A model generated the notes under the pieces. It had not been told where the DNA came from. It saw only the letters and a list, made by a program, of their open reading frames with translations, and made no database searches. From Candidatus Bacteroides intestinavium (GTDB lineage: Bacteria; Bacteroidota; Bacteroidia; Bacteroidales; Bacteroidaceae): a stretch of DNA of 64,000 bases. Positions 18,789 to 28,523 of this stretch are shown here, one piece after another. The translations under genes were made by a program, and so were the position numbers. The DNA lies in contig DWZE01000069.1 of assembly GCA_019118325.1 (NCBI GenBank), positions 1-64,000 of the forward strand. The letters run 5' to 3'. Position 1 is the stretch's first letter. Every line of letters starts with the position of its first letter.

Positions 18789-20279
18789 ATGGCACAAACT
18801 TCCCGACAAGTACAGACGCAGGCGCAGCAACAGGTGCAGACCCTCTCGCCCCAACAGATACAGGTGGTACGCCTGCTGGAGTTACCCGCCGTGGAGCTGG
18901 AGGACCGCGTGCGCGCCGAACTGCTGGAGAACCCCGCCCTCGAAGAAGGCAAGGAAGAACCGGCCACGGACGACTATGCCGACACGACAGGCACAGACAC
19001 GGAAAGCCCCGAGGACGGCGGGGACACCGACTACGACTCGCTGAGCGACTACCTGACGGAAGACGACATCCCCGACTACAAGCTGCAGGAAAACAACCGA
19101 AGCCGCGACGACCGGGCGGAGGAAATCCCCTTCTCCGACGCCACCTCCTTCTACGAAACCCTGAAGGAACAACTGGGCGAACAGGACTTGACGCCCCACC
19201 GCCGCGAGCTGGCCGAGTACCTCATCGGCTCGCTGGACGACGACGGCCTGCTGCGCAAGTCACTGGACAGCATCAGCGACGAACTGGCCATCTATGCCGG
19301 TGTGGAGACCAACCCACAGGAACTGGAGGAAGTCCTGAAGATTATCCAGGACTTCGACCCGCCCGGCCTGGGTGCAAGAAGTCTGCAGGAATGCCTCCTC
19401 ATCCAGATACGCCGCAAACAGGAACAGCGCACCAAACCCGACCCCTTGCTCAAAGTGGAAGAAGACATCGTGGCCGACTGCTACGACGAGTTCACCCGCA
19501 AGCACTGGGACAAGATACAGCAGAAGCTGGACATCGACAAGGACACAACCGAACGCGCCATCCGCGAAATCTGCCGCCTCAACCCGCGCCCGGGCGCCTC
19601 GATGGGCGAGGCCATCGGCAAGAACATGCAGCAGATTGTGCCCGACTTCATCGTCGAGACTGCGGATGACGGCACCGTCACCCTCAGCCTCAACAACCGC
19701 AACGTGCCCGAGCTGCGCATCAGCCGCGACTTCAGCACCTTGCTGGAGGAGCATACCAAGAACCGGGCCAACCAGACGAAAGAGTCGCGCGAGGCACTGA
19801 TGTTCCTCAAACAGAAGATGGACGCCGCACAGGGCTTCATTGACGCTGTGAAGCAACGGCAAAACACACTGATGAAAACCATGCAGGCCATCATCGACCT
19901 GCAACGCCCATTCTTCCAGGAAGGCGACGAGTCTCTGCTGCGCCCCATGATTCTGAAGGACGTGGCCGAGCGGGCCGGGCTGGACATCTCCACCGTGTCG
20001 CGCGTCAGCAACAGCAAGTACGTGCAGACCAACTTCGGCATTTACCCGCTGAAATTCTTCTTCAGCGACGGCTATGTCACCGAAGATGGCGAGGAAATGT
20101 CCGTCCGCGAAATACGCAAGATACTGAAGGAGTGCATCGACGGTGAAGACAAGGCCAAGCCCTACACCGACGACGAACTGTGCGAACTGCTGAAGCAGAA
20201 GGGCTACCCCATCGCCCGCCGCACCGTGGCCAAGTATCGCCAACAAATGAACATCCCCGTGGCACGCCTGCGGAGATAA
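18789..20279 (+). CDS. rpoN: RNA polymerase sigma-54 factor
   Basis: QTLSPQQIQVVRLLELPAVELEDRVRAELLENPALEE; LDISTVSRVSNSKYVQTNFGIYPLKFFFSDGY; C-terminal IARRTVAKYRQQMNIPVARLRR (RpoN box). Confidence 0.97.
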   Translation: MAQTSRQVQTQAQQQVQTLSPQQIQVVRLLELPAVELEDRVRAELLENPALEEGKEEPATDDYADTTGTDTESPEDGGDTDYDSLSDYLTEDDIPDYKLQENNRSRDDRAEEIPFSDATSFYETLKEQLGEQDLTPHRRELAEYLIGSLDDDGLLRKSLDSISDELAIYAGVETNPQELEEVLKIIQDFDPPGLGARSLQECLLIQIRRKQEQRTKPDPLLKVEEDIVADCYDEFTRKHWDKIQQKLDIDKDTTERAIREICRLNPRPGASMGEAIGKNMQQIVPDFIVETADDGTVTLSLNNRNVPELRISRDFSTLLEEHTKNRANQTKESREALMFLKQKMDAAQGFIDAVKQRQNTLMKTMQAIIDLQRPFFQEGDESLLRPMILKDVAERAGLDISTVSRVSNSKYVQTNFGIYPLKFFFSDGYVTEDGEEMSVREIRKILKECIDGEDKAKPYTDDELCELLKQKGYPIARRTVAKYRQQMNIPVARLRR

Positions 20280-20310
20280 TGAACCAGATAGAAAACGAAC
20301 GAATTACCCC

Positions 20311-20979
20311 ATGGATACAAAGGAAGAAAAAGGACTGGTGCAAGTGGCCCGGGTGGTGTCGGCGGTGTTCACGCCGTTTTCCATCCCGTTTCTGGCCTAT
20401 CTGGTGTTGTTCTTTCTCACCTACCTGCGCATGATGCCGTTCACCTACAAACTGATAGTGCTGGGCGTGGCCTACTGTTTCACCATCTTCCTGCCCACAC
20501 TGACCATTTTCCTGTTCCGCAAGTGGAACGGGTTCAATCGCAGCGACCTGCTGGAACGCCGGCGGCGTTATGTGCCCTTCCTGCTCACCATCACGTCCTA
20601 CGCCTTCGGGCTGGCCCTGATGTACCGGATGCGGTTGCCCTGGTACATGGTCAACATCCTTTGGGCGGCGCTGGTCATCATGGTCATCTGCGTGGCGCTC
20701 AACCTGAAGTGGAAACTCAGCGAACACATGGCCGGAGCCGGCGCGGTGATAGGCGGCGTAGTGGTGTTCAGTTCGCTGTTCGACTACAACCCCGTGTGGT
20801 GGCTGTGCTTCTTCATCCTCATCTCGGGGATGCTGGGCAGCGCACGCATCATCCTGCGGCATCACACTCCGGGCGAGGTATTGGGCGGCTTCATCGTGGG
20901 GCTGGTCTGCTCGATGCTGGTACTGGACCCCTTCTACAGCGTCATGATGCGAATGTTTATTAACTCTATAACCCATTAA
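20311..20979 (+). CDS. PAP2-family membrane phosphatase
   Basis: Polytopic; [24 protein letters not shown] (PAP2 C-terminal motif). Confidence 0.75.
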   Translation: MDTKEEKGLVQVARVVSAVFTPFSIPFLAYLVLFFLTYLRMMPFTYKLIVLGVAYCFTIFLPTLTIFLFRKWNGFNRSDLLERRRRYVPFLLTITSYAFGLALMYRMRLPWYMVNILWAALVIMVICVALNLKWKLSEHMAGAGAVIGGVVVFSSLFDYNPVWWLCFFILISGMLGSARIILRHHTPGEVLGGFIVGLVCSMLVLDPFYSVMMRMFINSITH

Positions 20980-20990
20980 AACCAACTATT

Positions 20991-21371
20991 ATGAACTATC
21001 CGACTAACGTAAAGTACACCAAGGAACATGAGTGGATCCGCCTGGAAGGCGACATCGCCTATGTAGGCATCACTGACTATGCACAGCAGCAGCTGGGCGA
21101 CATTGTCTTCGTAGACATCCAGACGGAAGGCGAGACGCTGGAAGCCGGCGAGGCTTTCGGCACCATCGAAGTAGTAAAGACCATCTCCGACCTCTTCATG
21201 CCCGTCAGCGGCGAAGTACTGGAGCAGAACAGCACCCTGGCCGACCAGCCCGAACTGGTGAACCAGGATCCCTACGGCGAAGGCTGGCTAATCAAGGTGA
21301 AGCCCGCCGCAGACGCCGACTTCGACAGCCTGCTGGATGCAGAAGCGTACAAGGCACTCATCAATGAGTGA
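20991..21371 (+). CDS. gcvH: Glycine cleavage system H protein
   Basis: [34 protein letters not shown]...[21 protein letters not shown]. Confidence 0.97.
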   Translation: MNYPTNVKYTKEHEWIRLEGDIAYVGITDYAQQQLGDIVFVDIQTEGETLEAGEAFGTIEVVKTISDLFMPVSGEVLEQNSTLADQPELVNQDPYGEGWLIKVKPAADADFDSLLDAEAYKALINE

Positions 21372-21400
21372 TAAATTAGGAATTTAGCGGGCTTTGCCCG

Positions 21401-21545
21401 CAGGAGTCAAAAGGAGTTAGAAGGAGTTATCGCTTCGCTTGGGGAGTTAAAGGCCAATACCACATTTGCATCGATGATGCCAGTTATCGCCGGACCAACT
21501 ATCGGCCTATAACTCCCTCTCACTCCTTATAACTCCCTCCCATTC
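21401..21545. repeat. AACTCC-family inverted repeat (copy c)
   Basis: aaggagttagaaggagttatcgcttcgcttggggagttaaaggccaatacc...gttatcgccggaccaactatcggcctataactccctctcactccttataactccc. Confidence 0.75.
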
Positions 21546-21580
21546 CTCAAAGATAAATTATCATTTAATCCTCTACAATT

Positions 21581-22090
21581 ATGACCCCCATAGTTAGCAT
21601 CATCATGGGCAGCACTTCCGACCTTCCCGTCATGGAAAAAGCCGCCCAACTACTGAACGATATGCACGTGCCCTTCGAGATGAATGCCCTCTCGGCACAC
21701 CGCACGCCCGAAGCCGTCGAACAGTTTGCCAAGAACGCGGCCGGACGCGGCATCCGCGTCATCATCGCCGCAGCCGGTATGGCCGCAGCCCTGCCCGGTG
21801 TGATTGCCGCCAACACCACGCTGCCCGTCATCGGCGTACCCGTCAAAGGCAGCGTGCTGGACGGTGTGGATGCCCTCTACTCCATCATCCAGATGCCTCC
21901 CGGCATCCCCGTGGCCACTGTTGCCATCAACGGAGCGATGAACGCCGCCATCCTGGCCGTACAGATATTGGCCTTGAGCGACCCACAACTGGCCGAAGCC
22001 TTCGCCTCCTACAAGGAAGGACTGAAGAAAAAAATCACCAAGGCCAACGAGGAACTGAAAGAAGTGAAATACGAGTACAAAGTCAATTAA
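21581..22090 (+). CDS. purE: N5-carboxyaminoimidazole ribonucleotide mutase
   Basis: VSIIMGSTSDLPVMEKAAQLLND...SAHRTPEAVEQFAK...GVPVKGSVLDGVDALYSIIQMPPGIPVATVAI. Confidence 0.96.
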   Translation: MTPIVSIIMGSTSDLPVMEKAAQLLNDMHVPFEMNALSAHRTPEAVEQFAKNAAGRGIRVIIAAAGMAAALPGVIAANTTLPVIGVPVKGSVLDGVDALYSIIQMPPGIPVATVAINGAMNAAILAVQILALSDPQLAEAFASYKEGLKKKITKANEELKEVKYEYKVN

Positions 22091-22095
22091 AAGAA

Positions 22096-23940
22096 GTGGA
22101 CTTATTCAACTATTCCCGTCGGGAGACAACCGAAGTAAACATCGGCGGCACGCCATTGGGCGGCCATAATCCCATCCGCGTGCAGAGCATGACGAACACC
22201 AACACACTGGACACGGATGCCTGCGTGGCGCAAATCAAACGAATCGTTGCAGCAGGAGGCGAATATGTACGCCTCACGGCGCAAGGCACGAAGGAGGCCG
22301 AGAACCTGCGCAACATCAATGCCGCCCTGCGCGCTGAGGGCTGCATGGTGCCCCTCGTGGCAGACATTCACTTCAACCCCAATGTGGCCGACGTGGCCGC
22401 AAAGTATGTGGAGAAAGTACGCATCAATCCGGGCAATTACGTCGATGCCGCCCGCACTTTCAAGCATCTGGAATACACCGACGAGGAGTATGCCCACGAA
22501 CTCCAGAAGATACGCGACCGTTTCGTCCCTTTCCTCCGCATCTGCCGGGAAAACCACACGGCCATCCGCATCGGCGTGAACCACGGTTCGTTGTCGGACC
22601 GTATCATGTCCCGCTACGGCGATACGCCCGAAGGCATGGTGGAATCATGCATGGAATTCCTGCGCATCTGCGTGGACGAGGACTTCAAAGATGTGGTCAT
22701 CTCCATCAAGGCATCGAACACGGTGGTGATGGTCCGCACCGTGCGCCTGCTGGTGGACACGATGGAGCGGGAGAACATGTACTTCCCCCTGCATCTGGGC
22801 GTGACCGAAGCCGGCGACGGTGAAGACGGACGCATCAAGTCTGCCGTGGGCATCGGCGCCCTGCTGGCCGACGGACTGGGCGACACCATCCGCGTCTCGC
22901 TGAGCGAAGCTCCCGAAGCGGAGATTCCCGTAGCCCGCAAACTGGTGGACTATGTCACGAAACGCACCGGACATCCTTATATCCCCGGTCCCCAAGACAC
23001 ATCCTTCGACTATCTCCGCCCCACCCGCCGCGAAACAAAGGCAGTGCAAAAGATTGGCGGAGACAATGTCCCCGCAGTACTTTGCGCCCGACTGGACGGG
23101 AACCTGGACGTCGACCCGCCATTCATGCCAGACTATATCTACGTAGGCCGGCAACTGCCCGACGAACGCCCGCAAGGTCCACAGTATATTGTTGACGCCG
23201 ACCTCTGGCAGGGACAGACTGACTGCTGGCCCGCCTTCAAGACCGACCAGCTGTTCTTCATGGCCGGATGCACCGCCCCGCTGAAGTTCCTCTTCATCAC
23301 CTATATGGGACTGAACGATGAAGCCCTGGCCTGCCTGAAGCATCACCCCGAAGTGGTGCTCATCGCACAGAGCAACCATCCCAACCGCTTGGGCGAACAG
23401 CGCGCCCTGGCCCTCCAACTGATGCAGGAAGGACTGAAGAACCCCGTCGTATTCTTCCAGCATTACGCCGAGAATGATTTGGAAGACTTCCAGCTGAAAG
23501 CCGCTACAGACATGGGCGCCCTCTTGCTGGATGGACTGGCAGACGGCATTTTCCTCTTCAACCAAGGAGACATAGCCCCGAAGGCGCTGGACACTACCGC
23601 CTTCGGCATCCTTCAGGCCGCACGGACCCGCACCAGCAAGACGGAGTATATCTCCTGCCCCGGCTGCGGACGCACACTCTACGACCTGCCGGGCACCATC
23701 GCCCGCATCAAAGCAGCTACATCGCACCTGAAAGGACTGAAAATAGGCATCATGGGGTGCATCGTCAATGGCCCGGGCGAGATGGCCGATGCCGACTATG
23801 GCTATGTGGGCGCCGGACGCGGCAAGGTCAGCCTCTATAAGAAAAAGGAATGTGTCGAAAAGAACATCCCTGAAGCAGAAGCCGTGAATCGCCTCATTGA
23901 ACTGATCAAGAGCAACGGCGATTACAAGCCTACGCTCTAA
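22096..23940 (+). CDS. ispG: 4-hydroxy-3-methylbut-2-en-1-yl diphosphate synthase (long-form GcpE; probable GTG start)
   Basis: NIGGTPLGGHNPIRVQSMTNTNTLDTDACVAQIKR; SCPGCGRTLYDLPGTI; GIMGCIVNGPGEMADADYGYVGAGRGKVSLY. Confidence 0.96.
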   Translation: MDLFNYSRRETTEVNIGGTPLGGHNPIRVQSMTNTNTLDTDACVAQIKRIVAAGGEYVRLTAQGTKEAENLRNINAALRAEGCMVPLVADIHFNPNVADVAAKYVEKVRINPGNYVDAARTFKHLEYTDEEYAHELQKIRDRFVPFLRICRENHTAIRIGVNHGSLSDRIMSRYGDTPEGMVESCMEFLRICVDEDFKDVVISIKASNTVVMVRTVRLLVDTMERENMYFPLHLGVTEAGDGEDGRIKSAVGIGALLADGLGDTIRVSLSEAPEAEIPVARKLVDYVTKRTGHPYIPGPQDTSFDYLRPTRRETKAVQKIGGDNVPAVLCARLDGNLDVDPPFMPDYIYVGRQLPDERPQGPQYIVDADLWQGQTDCWPAFKTDQLFFMAGCTAPLKFLFITYMGLNDEALACLKHHPEVVLIAQSNHPNRLGEQRALALQLMQEGLKNPVVFFQHYAENDLEDFQLKAATDMGALLLDGLADGIFLFNQGDIAPKALDTTAFGILQAARTRTSKTEYISCPGCGRTLYDLPGTIARIKAATSHLKGLKIGIMGCIVNGPGEMADADYGYVGAGRGKVSLYKKKECVEKNIPEAEAVNRLIELIKSNGDYKPTL

Positions 23941-24006
23941 ACACGATGCCCTACACATCAACCATACAGCCGGCATCTGACGGCAGTATGCCCCACCGGA
24001 ACGCAC

Positions 24007-24048
24007 AAACAGCGGTACGCCTGAATAGTCACAAGCGTACCGCTGTTT
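24007..24048. terminator. Bidirectional terminator between ispG and the AraC-family gene
   Basis: 14-bp perfect stem aaacagcggtacgc / gcgtaccgctgttt, converging genes. Confidence 0.8.
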
Positions 24049-24068
24049 TCCAATGAACCATGTCCTTG

Positions 24069-24953
24069 TCAGTTCCCCTTCCCCAGCACCTTCTCGCGAT
24101 ACTGCTTGGGGGACAATCCCAGATGCTTCTTGACATAGCGGCCAAAGAAGGAAAGATTGGGAAACTCCAGTTCGTTGCAGATTTCCTTGACACTCCGGCC
24201 GCGTTGTTTCAGCAGGAAATCAATGTCCTTCACCACATAGCGGTTGATAAGCTCGCTGGCCGTCTCGCCGCTGACTTCCTTGCAAACCGTGGACAGGTAC
24301 TTGGGCGTCAGACACAGCTTGTCGGCATAATAGGCCACGCTGCGCGATTTGGGATAAGAAGAAGAGAGCAGCGAAAGGAAATTCCGGAATACGTTGCTGC
24401 CCGCCGAGTAAGACTGCGGCCGGAAATCGGCAAAACGGTCCAACACGTCATGCAACTCGATGAGGAACGCCGTCAGGAGGGCATCGACCAATTCCTTGCT
24501 ATGCCGGCGGGCAGTTCCCGTCAGCCGCGAACGCATCAGGTCATAGTACAGGCAAAAATCCTTCACCTCGTCCGGCGTGAGCGACAATACGGGCGACTTC
24601 TCCAGAAACATCATCACGTCCCACGTGTTCTCGGACGGAATCATCGTCAGCTGTTTCAGGTATTCCTTCGACAGGCATATACAACGAAAATCAAAATCCA
24701 TGCTGGCCACGCTCTTCCCCAAAATGATATTAGGATGGCAAATCAGCGCGTCATAAGCCCGCATGTCGTACGTCCGCCCTTCGATATTCACCGTTGCCTG
24801 TCCGCGCAGGCATACCATCATCAGGAAATGCTCCAACTTCATGGCTTCCCCAAACTCCTGGTTCTGCAGATTCTCCACAAAAGCGATGCGCTCGTCTGAA
24901 TAGACGGCCCAATTCCGCCCCTTGTGCTTCTGGTTCAAAGCATTTTCTTCCAT
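24069..24953 (-). CDS. AraC-family transcriptional regulator
   Basis: KSRSVAYYADKLCLTPKYLSTVCKEVSGETASELINRYVVKDIDFLLKQ...LEFPNLSFFGRYVKKHLGLSPKQYRE. Confidence 0.92.
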   Translation of the reverse strand: MEENALNQKHKGRNWAVYSDERIAFVENLQNQEFGEAMKLEHFLMMVCLRGQATVNIEGRTYDMRAYDALICHPNIILGKSVASMDFDFRCICLSKEYLKQLTMIPSENTWDVMMFLEKSPVLSLTPDEVKDFCLYYDLMRSRLTGTARRHSKELVDALLTAFLIELHDVLDRFADFRPQSYSAGSNVFRNFLSLLSSSYPKSRSVAYYADKLCLTPKYLSTVCKEVSGETASELINRYVVKDIDFLLKQRGRSVKEICNELEFPNLSFFGRYVKKHLGLSPKQYREKVLGKGN

Positions 24954-25220
24954 TTATACCTAGTTAAGTGTTTGATTTGGACGCAAAGTAAGACAATATT
25001 TCCGACACGGAAGTTCTGCATTCCGCGCCATAAATGTCCTAAAATTCCGATACCCCGCCCATGACCTGCAATCTGTCCAACAAACAAGGAGCCTGATACG
25101 GCCAATTTATAAAAAAAAGTAAAACAGAACACAATTAATACACAACAGGATGTAAGTTTTTCACCCAAAGTTCCTTTCTTTGCAATAAAGAATCTAATTT
25201 CATTAATATCAAGTACAAAT

Positions 25221-25451
25221 ATGGACAAGTATCAAATTGGTCTGAATGCAGGTAAGATATGGAACCTGCTGGACTCCAACAGAGACAAGCGTGTGTGGGA
25301 TGTCGAAGGGCTGCAACAAGCTTCGGGACTTTCCATACCCGACTTTTATGCAGCTATCGGATGGCTGGCCCGCGAAAGCAAGGTGGACTTCGGCGAGGAC
25401 GGCATCACGCATCATGGCACGGTGGGACTTATTGTAGAGTTCTATCATTAA
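25221..25451 (+). CDS. Small winged-helix protein (DUF2582-like)
   Basis: 76 aa MDKYQIGLNAGKIWNLLDSNRDKRVWDVEGLQQASGLSIPDFYAAIGWLARESKVDF. Confidence 0.75.
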   Translation: MDKYQIGLNAGKIWNLLDSNRDKRVWDVEGLQQASGLSIPDFYAAIGWLARESKVDFGEDGITHHGTVGLIVEFYH

Positions 25452-25467
25452 TCCCCACACGGCGCGC

Positions 25468-26940
25468 ATGAACATTTCATTGGAAATCGGACTGCTGGTG
25501 GGTTCTTTGCTCATCTTCGGCAGCATCCTTATCAGTAAGACGGGATACCGGTTCGGTATCCCGACTTTGTTGATGTTCCTCGTGGCAGGCATGCTGTTCG
25601 GCACCGACGGAGTGGGCATCCAGTTCGACAATGCCACACAGGCCCAGTACATCGGCACCATTGCCTTGAGCATCATCCTCTTCAGCGGAGGCATGGACAC
25701 CAAACTGTCGGACATCCGCCCCGTGGCCCTGCCAGGCATCATGCTGTCAACCGTAGGCGTATTGCTGACCACCACCCTTACCGGACTCTTCATTTACCTC
25801 ATATCGGGCTGGCAACACACCGAAATAGGCTTCAGTCTGCTGGGTTCGTTGCTGTTGGCCGCCACCATGTCGTCCACAGACTCGGCATCGGTATTCAACA
25901 TCCTGCGCACGCAGCGCATTAACCTGCGCCATAATCTGCGCCCCATGCTGGAACTGGAGAGCGGCAGCAACGACCCCATGGCCTACCTGTTGACTATCAT
26001 CCTCATTCAGTGCATCCAGTCGGGCAATCTGGCGGCGGGCGACATCGCCACATCCCTCGTTCTGCAGTTCGCAGTAGGCGGAGCGGCTGGTTTCCTGCTG
26101 GGAAAAGCCGCGGTATGGCTGGTAAACCGTATCAACCTGAAAAACGAGGAACTGTATCCGGTGCTGATGATCAGCTTCGTCTTCATCATCTACTGCGCCA
26201 CCTTCCTGTTGAAAGGCAACGGTTACCTGGCCGTCTACCTGGCGGGCCTGGTCATCGGCAACAGCCGGCTGATACACAAAAAGGAGACAGGAACCTTCCT
26301 GAACGGCGTGACATGGCTGCTTCAAGTGGTGATGTTCCTTGTCCTGGGCCTGCTGGTCAATCCGCACGAAATGCTGGGCGTCACGGTAACGGCCATATTG
26401 GTCAGCTTCTTCATGATGCTGGTGGCCCGCCCTGTCAGCGTATGGCTCAGCCTCCTGCCTTTCGGGCGTAAAATCAGCGGCAAGTCCAAACTGTTTGTCT
26501 CGTGGGTGGGTCTACGCGGAGCGGCCCCCATCCTGTTCGCCACCTATCCAGTGGTAAGCAACGTGCCCGGAGGCGAGCAGATCTTCAACATCGTCTTCTT
26601 TGTCACCCTCATCTCGCTCGTGGCCCAGGGCATGACCCTGCCATGGGCAGCCCGCAAACTGGACCTCTGCGACCCTGTGCCCGAGAAGCCGGACTTCTTC
26701 GGCATTGAATTTCCCGACACGATGGACAGCAGCCTGCATGAAATCCGTTGCACGAAGAAGATGCTGGCCCAAGGCGACCACATCCGCGACATCCACTTTC
26801 CCAAGGGAGTGCTGGTCATGCTGGTGAAACGCGATGACCGTTTCCTGGTGCCCAACGGCGACCTGCAGCTACAGCCGGAAGACATCCTGCTTATCGTGGC
26901 CCAAGACGGGGTGGAACCGCCGTCCTGCGATGCCAAGTAA
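25468..26940 (+). CDS. CPA1-type K+/H+ antiporter with TrkA-C domain (NhaP2/CvrA-like)
   Basis: Polytopic; FSGGMDTKLSDIRPV, SSTDSASVFNILR, WVGLRGAAPILFATYP; C-terminal cytosolic TrkA-C-like segment. Confidence 0.85.
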   Translation: MNISLEIGLLVGSLLIFGSILISKTGYRFGIPTLLMFLVAGMLFGTDGVGIQFDNATQAQYIGTIALSIILFSGGMDTKLSDIRPVALPGIMLSTVGVLLTTTLTGLFIYLISGWQHTEIGFSLLGSLLLAATMSSTDSASVFNILRTQRINLRHNLRPMLELESGSNDPMAYLLTIILIQCIQSGNLAAGDIATSLVLQFAVGGAAGFLLGKAAVWLVNRINLKNEELYPVLMISFVFIIYCATFLLKGNGYLAVYLAGLVIGNSRLIHKKETGTFLNGVTWLLQVVMFLVLGLLVNPHEMLGVTVTAILVSFFMMLVARPVSVWLSLLPFGRKISGKSKLFVSWVGLRGAAPILFATYPVVSNVPGGEQIFNIVFFVTLISLVAQGMTLPWAARKLDLCDPVPEKPDFFGIEFPDTMDSSLHEIRCTKKMLAQGDHIRDIHFPKGVLVMLVKRDDRFLVPNGDLQLQPEDILLIVAQDGVEPPSCDAK

Positions 26941-27068
26941 GTTAAAGAAGTGGAAAGAACCGCAAAAGGACAACATAAAAGAGGTTTCAACGCTTGCTTA
27001 TCCGAAATAAATGCGTTACTTTGTAGAGCAAATAACCTAAACCGTTGTATTTAGCAACATTTTGTTTT

Positions 27069-27287
27069 ATGAAGTTCAATATTCAAGCTATTAGAACCAA
27101 CAGCCGAAAGGTGTACGACATTCTGCTCCGTTACACCCGTTGTACTTTCGGCGAGCTCGAGAACCTATGCAACCTGGCCAGCACGGACCTGTGCATGGCA
27201 TTGCTACAGCTTCTGCGGGAAAAGAAGATAGAGCAGGTGAGTGAAAAACAAGGTATTTATTACCGCCTGGCTGTCCTGACCGCCTGA
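27069..27287 (+). CDS. Small hypothetical protein, possible winged helix
   Basis: MKFNIQAIRTNSRKVYDILLRYTRCTFGELENLCNLASTDLCMALLQLLREKKIEQVSEKQGIYYRL. Confidence 0.6.
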   Translation: MKFNIQAIRTNSRKVYDILLRYTRCTFGELENLCNLASTDLCMALLQLLREKKIEQVSEKQGIYYRLAVLTA

Positions 27288-27320
27288 TGCAGCAGAAGCA
27301 TAGGTAGAAAACAAAATGTG

Positions 27321-27354
27321 AAAGGCTTGCATCCCTCACGGGGCGCAAGCCTTT
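27321..27354. terminator. Terminator hairpin
   Basis: aaaggcttgc / gcaagccttt 10-bp perfect stem after the 27069 ORF. Confidence 0.7.
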
Positions 27355-27430
27355 CCTTATGTGTGTATTTATCCACTTCCACAGTGCCCGACGACAAATC
27401 CGCATGTGTGTCTGAACAGTTCATTAATCG

Positions 27431-27570
27431 GGCCATGAAAGGCCACGGGCAGAGATATCTGCGGGCAAGGGCGGGGATATCTGCGGGCAAGGGCGGAGAT
27501 ATCCCCCCGCAATGCCGTGCGATTGACCGCCAGAATAAAGTGCCCATTGACCTTGATTCCGCCAAATGGA
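27431..27570. repeat. Second copy of the 9.5-kb element; 3-core 22-bp GATATC array with conserved flanks
   Basis: GATATC at 27455, 27477, 27499; flanks gggccatgaaaggccacggg and ccccccgcaatgccgtgcgattgaccgccagaataaagtgcccattg...attccgcc align with 9.50-9.66 kb. Confidence 0.8.
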
Positions 27571-27575
27571 TATTG

Positions 27576-28232
27576 TCAATCTACAAAGCGCACCTTCTCC
27601 GCATTGCGAGGCTTGGCTGCCGGAGTTTCATCCGGGTAGCCGAAGGCAATGCAGTACAACAACTCATAACCCTCGCTGAAATCCAGCTTCTGCAAGTAAG
27701 GAGCGGCCTCCGCCGTTGTCAGCATGAAGCGCACAGGGCTGCCCAGGCAGCACGAGCCGATGCCCATTGACCAAGCGGACAACACCATGTTGCCGCCCAG
27801 CAGGCCACAGTCTATCTGCGACATGTCATAAGATGTGTCACGGGCGATGAACGCCACCGTAGGCGCATTGCGGAACATGTTCTTGAACGAGGGGTCCCCG
27901 GCAACCTTGGGATTGGCTTTCTTGAATATCTCCGTCAGACCGTTGATATACTCGGGATTGTCCACCACGCGAACCTCCCATGACTGCTTGTTCTGTCCAT
28001 TGGGAGCGTTGATACCACAATTCAGAATAATCTGCATCGTGTCGCGATTCACGGCTTGAGGCTTGTACTGGCGGATGCTGCGACGCGTCAGGATGTTCTC
28101 AATCACTACGTCCGACTTGGCGGGAGTCTTTGCGACAGACTCTTCCTGTTGCGCAGACGGGGTGCAACCGCTGATGGCGGCACAAAGACACAGGCCGCCA
28201 AGGATGGTTTTCATTGCTTTCATACGTTTCAA
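27576..28232 (-). CDS. Nitroreductase-family lipoprotein/secreted protein
   Basis: Signal peptide with lipobox-like CAAISGC; IENILTRRSIRQYKPQAVNRDTMQIILNCGINAPNGQNKQSWEVRVV. Confidence 0.88.
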   Translation of the reverse strand: MKRMKAMKTILGGLCLCAAISGCTPSAQQEESVAKTPAKSDVVIENILTRRSIRQYKPQAVNRDTMQIILNCGINAPNGQNKQSWEVRVVDNPEYINGLTEIFKKANPKVAGDPSFKNMFRNAPTVAFIARDTSYDMSQIDCGLLGGNMVLSAWSMGIGSCCLGSPVRFMLTTAEAAPYLQKLDFSEGYELLYCIAFGYPDETPAAKPRNAEKVRFVD

Positions 28233-28280
28233 GTTTTTGGGGTTATTATTAGCTTGTCAGGGGACAAAGATACGAAAAAG

Positions 28281-28352
28281 TAGTCTCGCCGGGAATCGAA
28301 CCCGGATCTAAAGTTTAGGAAACTTCTATTCTATCCGTTGAACTACAAGACC
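28281..28352 (-). tRNA. tRNA-Arg (anticodon CCT)
   Basis: Minus strand GGTCTTGTAGTTCAACGGATAGAATAGAAGTTTCCTAAACTTTAGATCCGGGTTCGATTCCCGGCGAGACTA folds as a cloverleaf; anticodon loop TTCCTAA. Confidence 0.92.
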
Positions 28353-28523
28353 ATTCAACCCCGAAAAAGAGAGGGAACAAGGAATGTGGCCGCAAAGATA
28401 ACACTTTCCACTGATTTTACGAAGAAAAGTTTTGAGAATCCGATTAACTTTCCGAAATTTGTCGGCTGGACACGCGTCCGACACTAAATATAAGAACTAC
28501 ATTAAACATAACACGTTAAGATT

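Noticed and set aside
28281-28352. tRNA-Arg as a possible integration site for an island
   Set aside because: No integrase, direct repeat of the tRNA 3' end or accessory genes next to it; neighbours are nitroreductase and korA.
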